A DNA stretch of 19,294 nt from Alphaproteobacteria bacterium (GTDB lineage: Bacteria; Pseudomonadota; Alphaproteobacteria; Rickettsiales; JAIXRX01). The first letter of the stretch is position 1, and every line of letters starts with the position of its first letter. Position numbers and translations under genes: made by a program. Positions 14,835 through 19,294 of this stretch are shown here, piece after piece. The stretch spans positions 1-19,294 of the forward strand of contig JAIXRX010000087.1 in the NCBI GenBank assembly GCA_027485005.1, read 5' to 3'. The notes under the pieces were generated by a model. It did not search any database. It saw nothing but the letters and a program-made list of their open reading frames with translations, and had not been told where the DNA came from.

Positions 14835-17519
14835 TTATTGCGCTTTTTTACTTTCAATCAATTGACGCGCTGTGCTGTCCGCCACGTAAGCTTGTACATC
14901 CGCCAGTTCACGGGTGGTTTCCAGCGCATCCGGCGCGCCTTTAAATGTAAAGCCAAGAACGGGAGGTTTCGTTTTATTAAGCTCCGGCAACGGAATATCG
15001 ATAGTGCTTTTCCATGTCCAGTCAATCGCACTTCCCTCACCTTTCATAACCCCTTGATAGCTAGCATTGCGAGCCACTAGTTGCGTTAAACGCAACTTGC
15101 CATTTTCAAGAAATGTACTCGCCTCCAAAGTGTCGAACGTCGTATTAGAGGCTGGAAGCACGGCATCAAAGGCTGGTGAAACATCGTCTGCCAAACGAGC
15201 ATTGCGGATTGCCTTCACCGCCCCTGCCAAATCAAACTGGCTGACCTGAACAGCACGGCCAGAAAGCACGAGCGATCCCTTCGCATTCTGCACCATGGCA
15301 AGCGCACTGCCACCATTACTGGCGAGATTGGAGGTAAAGCTTGCGCGCCCTGCAATATTGCTAAGCCACGGAATGAATGCACGAGCCTCGGCTAGCTCGA
15401 CATTTCCAACCGACATCCCCAACTTAAACTCTGGCAGTGAACCACCAGAAAGCTGCCCCTTTGATTTAATTTGGCCTGTACTCCACAAATTCGCCGTAAA
15501 ATCGTCGAGAATAATTTGGGTATCCGAAACGCGCATCTCTGCTTTTGCGTCTGTTATAGACATGCTTGGATGATGCAGCTTGCCAATCGCGACTCTAACT
15601 TCCGCATCCGCCCGTGGGATGAAATTCCAGTTCAGTGGAACATTCGACCATTTTGCCCCCTCTTTATCAGCTTCCACGACTCCTGAATGCTCCATGAATC
15701 GCTGAACATCCACATCATCGGCACTGATATAAAGTTTGGCTTTCGGTGTTGTCTCGATAACATTCACACTACCAGAAATATTAAATGCCGCGCCATTGAA
15801 GCGCCCACTTAAGCGCTTGAGCGTTGCTTGCCCGCGCGCGGCCACTAATTCAATATCCGCCGGGTCGCGTAGAATTCCTTTGTAGGTATAATCTTGGACT
15901 TGGATATTGAGAGTATTGGTGGCCGTTAACCCCAATAAAATATTCTGAACATATGGCGGCAATAAATACGTTTGATCGATACCTTTGTCGTCTTTATGCA
16001 CAAATTTAAGGGAATCACTGGCTTGCGCATTGAGTAAATCATCCACATTCAGATTGGCAATCGACACGCGAATACCTGCGTCATTTTTATCAAATTGTTC
16101 AATATAAGCACCATTAAATAAGGTGCTTTCTACCCGCGCACGAAAATCAGAAATACGAAGATCTTCGGGTGTGACACGCAAAGTAGCCGCAAAAACATAA
16201 GGTCCATAACCAGTATTTGGAAGCGTGAAAGGCACAGACATCACACTTGGTAAAAACTGATGAAATGCTTTGCCATCGCCTGAAACATTGCCCGACAAAG
16301 CAGGCCCCTGCACCGAAGGTTTGACATCCCCTTGGAAAATTAATTTTCCTTCGCCTTCTGTCAGCATGCGTGCTTCCGAAATCTGCAATTCGCCGCCCGC
16401 CATATCGACCAACAACGAAAGATTGCTGCCACGAAATTTACCCTTAAGCTCGTCCGCTTGAACAACAATACGGCCAACCATGTCATGGCTTGATTCATCT
16501 TGCAGTGCTTGACCCACGTCGCGCATTCCAAACCATTCAAGCGCCAGTAAGTTCGCAATGTCCAAGCTCTTAAATTCGCCGCGCAATTGTAGGTTAAAAG
16601 GTGACTGCAAAGAGAATCCAGCCGATATTTTTCCTACGGTTTCACCACCCTGCAGCGTCATCTCTTTCATAACCACTTGGCCTGATTTATGAAAAACATC
16701 CCCCGCCATTTTCATAGCCAATGGCGGACGGTTAGTGTTCTTTTGAACCATGTCAGGTTTCCAGTAAGTTGAGAAATTCCAGATATCTGAAGTTTCCAAA
16801 ACTAACTTGCCTTGGGTTAACCAGTCTGCGCCAGACGATCGGAGATCGCCTACAAAACTCAAACTTCCAGCATCTGATTGCACCGAAAATTTTGCGGGTA
16901 AAGGGGTAGAGAATGATTTATCCAATACGGGGGATTGAATAGAAAGTTTATGATTCTTTCCGCTTAAGTTAAATTGCGCATTAACCTGACGTTGAGTAGA
17001 ATCCACTAACCATTGCCCCTGAATGTTTTCTGCCCATGCCTGAGCAGATTCAGCAGGTTTCAAACTACCATTGACTACCGTCACGCTCATTGGAAGACCG
17101 TGACCAGAAAGCCGAGAGAAAAACTGAACCCAATCAATGGGTTGGGATGGATTTTGGCTCCACTGCACTTGCGGCTCAATCAATGTGATAAGCGTAGGCA
17201 ACTGTGCGCCTGACAATATTCCACCCCAGCCCAACTGCATCTGGATTTCAGGCGCAGTCATGACATTTTGAGTACCGTCTGCAACATTTTTGGGAACGAG
17301 CTTAATACCCTTAATTAGCAAAGCGGGGGACGGCCAGAGTGACACTTGTGACTCACCCGAAATACTTAGCGTCAAATCCGCATTTTCGGCTACTTTTGAT
17401 ATCAGTTTTTGTTTAATAGCATCACTGTCCACCATCATGGGCAATATTACAAGAGCTAAACCGCCCAAAAGCGCCACCAACCCAAAGCCAATCACTATCT
17501 GTTTCAGACGTAAGGACAT
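14835..17519 (-). CDS. AsmA-family protein
   Basis: The 894-residue protein has a short cytoplasmic start, one N-terminal transmembrane helix (about residues 9-29) and a very long periplasmic part of repeating beta strands. The N-terminus MSLRLKQIVIGFGLVALLGG, then DAIKQKLISKVAENADLTLSISGE and the WPSPALLIKGIKLVP segment, is the classic AsmA domain; the C-terminal 250 residues (AEMRVSDTQIILDDFTANLWSTG, GRASFTSNLASNGGSALAMVQNAKGSL) match the AsmA-like C-terminal region. AsmA-like proteins resemble VPS13/Chorein lipid-transfer bridges and are thought to carry phospholipids between inner and outer membrane. The ATG at 17519 has AAAGGG upstream. The TIGR02300 gene ends 41 bases upstream, so both may share a transcript. 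Which AsmA paralog this is cannot be decided. Confidence 0.9.
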   Translation of the reverse strand: MSLRLKQIVIGFGLVALLGGLALVILPMMVDSDAIKQKLISKVAENADLTLSISGESQVSLWPSPALLIKGIKLVPKNVADGTQNVMTAPEIQMQLGWGGILSGAQLPTLITLIEPQVQWSQNPSQPIDWVQFFSRLSGHGLPMSVTVVNGSLKPAESAQAWAENIQGQWLVDSTQRQVNAQFNLSGKNHKLSIQSPVLDKSFSTPLPAKFSVQSDAGSLSFVGDLRSSGADWLTQGKLVLETSDIWNFSTYWKPDMVQKNTNRPPLAMKMAGDVFHKSGQVVMKEMTLQGGETVGKISAGFSLQSPFNLQLRGEFKSLDIANLLALEWFGMRDVGQALQDESSHDMVGRIVVQADELKGKFRGSNLSLLVDMAGGELQISEARMLTEGEGKLIFQGDVKPSVQGPALSGNVSGDGKAFHQFLPSVMSVPFTLPNTGYGPYVFAATLRVTPEDLRISDFRARVESTLFNGAYIEQFDKNDAGIRVSIANLNVDDLLNAQASDSLKFVHKDDKGIDQTYLLPPYVQNILLGLTATNTLNIQVQDYTYKGILRDPADIELVAARGQATLKRLSGRFNGAAFNISGSVNVIETTPKAKLYISADDVDVQRFMEHSGVVEADKEGAKWSNVPLNWNFIPRADAEVRVAIGKLHHPSMSITDAKAEMRVSDTQIILDDFTANLWSTGQIKSKGQLSGGSLPEFKLGMSVGNVELAEARAFIPWLSNIAGRASFTSNLASNGGSALAMVQNAKGSLVLSGRAVQVSQFDLAGAVKAIRNARLADDVSPAFDAVLPASNTTFDTLEASTFLENGKLRLTQLVARNASYQGVMKGEGSAIDWTWKSTIDIPLPELNKTKPPVLGFTFKGAPDALETTRELADVQAYVADSTARQLIESKKAQ

Positions 17520-17560
17520 ACATTACCCTTTATGCGTTTAGCGGTGAATCGAGTAAAAAC

Positions 17561-18148
17561 TTAACGTTTTTTATTTTTAGTCACTGCCTTTTTAGCTGAT
17601 TTTTTTGTGCCAGATTTTTTACGAGCGGGACTATCATCATCGTCCTCATCTTCGTCCTCATCTTCATCCTCGCCGTCCTCATCGTCAGCGTCCACGAGGT
17701 CGTCATCCTCGTCCTCTTCTTCTTCCTCTTCGAAGTCGTCAATCAAAGCGTCGCCGCCATATCCACCAATCAGCGTCGCGTCATCGGCTTCTTCTTCATC
17801 TTTATCGGTATCCGTCTCAATGCTATCGAGCGACTCCATATCCTCTAAATCATCCGCATCTACCAAAGCGTCATCTTGATTGCTGTCGTCATCGTCACCT
17901 ACCAGTTTTTTCTTAGGCAACGGGGACTTTGCTACCACTTCTGGTTTGCTCGGAGTTTTGGTCACATTCGCTGCGGTTTCTGTCAGGTTCGAGAATTTGC
18001 GCGCACGGCCACGGCGCGGCTTCAGCAAAGCCGCTGGGTCAAAATTACAGTTGCATTTGGGGCAAACCACAGGGTGTTTGCCTAAATCATAAAAACGGGC
18101 GGCACATTTTGGGCAAGTGCGTTTAGTACCCCAAGCAGCGTTTGACAC
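17561..18148 (-). CDS. TIGR02300-family zinc-ribbon protein with acidic tail
   Basis: This 195-residue protein belongs to the FYDLN-acid family, known mostly from alphaproteobacteria and of unknown function. The N-terminus WGTKRTCPKCAARFYDLGKHPVVCPKC contains two CxxC pairs (Cys12/Cys15, Cys29/Cys32) that should bind zinc, with FYDL at 19-22. The rest is low-complexity: a long Asp/Glu-rich region, including runs such as EEEEEEDEDDD, followed by a Lys-rich tip (KKSGTKKSAKKAVTKNKKR). I place the start at the GTG at 18148, which gives the family's usual N-terminus and follows AGGAGA; an in-frame TTG at 18172 would add eight odd residues. It diverges from EPSP synthase. Confidence 0.88.
   Translation of the reverse strand: MSNAAWGTKRTCPKCAARFYDLGKHPVVCPKCNCNFDPAALLKPRRGRARKFSNLTETAANVTKTPSKPEVVAKSPLPKKKLVGDDDDSNQDDALVDADDLEDMESLDSIETDTDKDEEEADDATLIGGYGGDALIDDFEEEEEEDEDDDLVDADDEDGEDEDEDEDEDDDDSPARKKSGTKKSAKKAVTKNKKR
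17625..17730. repeat. Low-complexity Asp/Glu codon repeat tract
   Basis: About 100 bases inside the zinc-ribbon gene consist almost entirely of three-base units (TCA, TCC, TCG, TCT and their variants on the plus strand, read as GAT, GAG, GAA and GAC). Such tracts can change length by slippage in multiples of three without breaking the frame. Confidence 0.7.
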
Positions 18149-18190
18149 AGTCTTTTCTCTCCTGATATGCAATATCTTATCAATAACTTA

Positions 18191-18219
18191 TTGGATATGC
18201 GTTAACCTTGTTCTATAAG
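18191..18219 (+). promoter_or_regulatory. Predicted promoter of the EPSP synthase gene
   Basis: TTGGAT (18191-18196) and TATAAG (18214-18219) are separated by exactly 17 bases. Transcription near 18226 would give a leader of about 65 bases before the ATG at 18291. Confidence 0.45.
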
Positions 18220-18290
18220 CGGAGAAAGCCCGTTCGACAAGAGATTTCCACTTCTCAATCGCCAAATCATTCAACTGAGTGCCCTAATTT

Positions 18291-19294
18291 ATGACCGCAT
18301 TGCCACAGCCCGCCACCTCTTATGCCTCTTCTGCCTTGCGCGGCACCATCACGGTCGCAGGGGATAAATCCATTTCACATCGCTCTTTAATGCTTTCTTC
18401 TCAAGCACTTGGCACAACTTATGTGCAAGGTCTGCTGGAAGGCGAAGATGTGCTGCACACCGCCGATGCCATGCGCGCGCTCGGCGTCCCCGTGCGTCGC
18501 CTTGGCCCTGGGCGCTGGGAAGTTCATGGCGTGGGCGTAGGCGGCCTGTCCGAACCTAATACGTTGTTAGATATGGGAAATTCTGGCACCTCCACCCGCT
18601 TGCTGATGGGGTTGCTCGCCACCTACCCGTTCCGCAGCTTTTTCTCAGGCGACGCCTCGCTCAATAAACGCCCGATGAAGCGCGTGATTACCCCGCTTTC
18701 GCAAATGGGCGCACAGTTTTTTGCCCGCAACGAAACTTATTTGCCGATGGGCATGGAGGGCGCCAAACTGCCACTGCCCATCCATTACCGCCTGCCCGTT
18801 GCCTCTGCCCAAGTCAAATCCGCCATTTTGCTGGCGGGGTTGAATGCAGCGGGCAACACCACCGTGGTGGAACCCGAACCCACCCGTGACCATACCGAAC
18901 GCATGTTGCAATCCTTAGGTTTTCAAATTGACTGCGAAACGCTAGAAGACGGCGCATTAGCTTGGACACTCGCGGGGCATCAATCCCCCAAACGCGCCGA
19001 CCGCGCCATTACTGTGCCAGCCGATCCTTCCTCCGCCGCCTTCCCAGTGGTGGCCGCTTTGATGGTTGAGGGCAGTGACGTGCTGATTGAAAATGTCTGC
19101 GTGAACCATTTGCGCGTGGGGCTGTATGACACGCTCAAAGAAATGGGCGCCGACATTCATTTTGAAAACCCACGGGAATGGCAAGGCGAGCCTGTGGCCA
19201 ATATCCGGGCGCGCTTCAGCCGCCTTAAAGGCGTGAGTGTGCCCGCCGAGCGCGCTCCACGCATGATTGACGAATATCCAATTTTGGCGATTGC
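18291..19294 (+). CDS. aroA: 3-phosphoshikimate 1-carboxyvinyltransferase (EPSP synthase), class II, 5' part
   Basis: AroA transfers the enolpyruvyl group of phosphoenolpyruvate to shikimate 3-phosphate, the sixth shikimate step. The first 334 residues are present; the gene runs off the right edge. It resembles the class II enzyme of Agrobacterium CP4: GDKSISHRS (Lys26), LLEGEDVLHTADAMRALG, GDASLNKRPMKRV, RLPVASAQVKSAILLAGLN, EPTRDHTERML, VPADPSSAAFPVVAALMV and PRMIDEYPILA are all shared almost word for word. At the substrate loop it reads MGNSGTSTRLLMG: the residue facing CP4 Ala100 is Gly99, the ordinary glyphosate-sensitive form. No good ribosome site lies before the ATG. Its own promoter is likely, since the neighbour diverges. 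Confidence 0.97.
   Translation, partial: MTALPQPATSYASSALRGTITVAGDKSISHRSLMLSSQALGTTYVQGLLEGEDVLHTADAMRALGVPVRRLGPGRWEVHGVGVGGLSEPNTLLDMGNSGTSTRLLMGLLATYPFRSFFSGDASLNKRPMKRVITPLSQMGAQFFARNETYLPMGMEGAKLPLPIHYRLPVASAQVKSAILLAGLNAAGNTTVVEPEPTRDHTERMLQSLGFQIDCETLEDGALAWTLAGHQSPKRADRAITVPADPSSAAFPVVAALMVEGSDVLIENVCVNHLRVGLYDTLKEMGADIHFENPREWQGEPVANIRARFSRLKGVSVPAERAPRMIDEYPILAI

Noticed and set aside
14800..14870. Terminator between prephenate dehydratase and AsmA
   Set aside because: Only a CGC/GCG pairing with a long loop next to T runs; too weak to call.
17607..17879. Serine-rich plus-strand reading frame
   Set aside because: It is the antisense of the Asp/Glu codon tract in the TIGR02300 gene; GAx/GAy triplets read as TCn on the other strand.
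18210..18260. TTCGAC-containing segment suggestive of a tRNA T-loop
   Set aside because: No acceptor, anticodon or D-stem pairing can be built around it, so it is not a tRNA gene.
1..19294. CRISPR array, insertion sequence, integrase or phage genes
   Set aside because: No repeated spacer arrays, transposase motifs or attachment duplications were seen on either strand.

Overview
The window looks like chromosomal DNA from an alphaproteobacterium of moderate GC. The evidence is several lineage-typical genes: a TIGR02300-family (FYDLN acid domain) protein, a short DUF3035/BamF-type lipoprotein next to lspA, a class II (CP4-like) EPSP synthase, and a prephenate dehydratase whose ACT region carries the alphaproteobacterial NM.KLESY...GG form. 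Complete routes for aromatic, purine and threonine metabolism argue against a strongly reduced endosymbiont. I cannot name the genus. I see no phage, transposon, CRISPR array, rRNA or tRNA.

Layout. 1-2580 (minus strand) is an envelope operon read secF > ribF > lspA > DUF3035 lipoprotein, with gaps of a few bases and an ATGA overlap at the end. 2736-6551 (plus strand) holds murJ, tdh and kbl, tightly spaced behind a good sigma70-type promoter; tdh and kbl together convert threonine to glycine and acetyl-CoA. A strong bidirectional terminator at 6684-6722 separates this block from a minus-strand secreted beta-sandwich protein and a cold shock protein, each with its own signals. 7592-7965 is a gene-poor regulatory stretch. 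7966-9989 (plus strand) encodes a degenerate EAL-domain protein and a membrane protein that looks like a prepilin peptidase without its catalytic aspartates. purE and purK (de novo purine synthesis) follow, then a single type IV pilin-like protein.

From 12466 to the right edge there is a loose shikimate/phenylalanine neighbourhood: a class II DAHP synthase (minus) diverging from prephenate dehydratase (plus), then a long AsmA-family protein and the TIGR02300 zinc-ribbon protein (both minus), and finally EPSP synthase (plus, cut by the window edge). The DAHP synthase/prephenate dehydratase divergent region carries two inverted repeats that could hold shared control.

The points most worth following are the pseudo-enzyme pair at 7966-9989 (both partners have lost the residues that define catalysis in their families, with a perfect hyphenated palindrome over the promoter), the prephenate dehydratase in which the family's TRF motif reads TVF, and the paired inverted repeats between the divergent aromatic genes. 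Most of the remaining sequence is ordinary housekeeping DNA.
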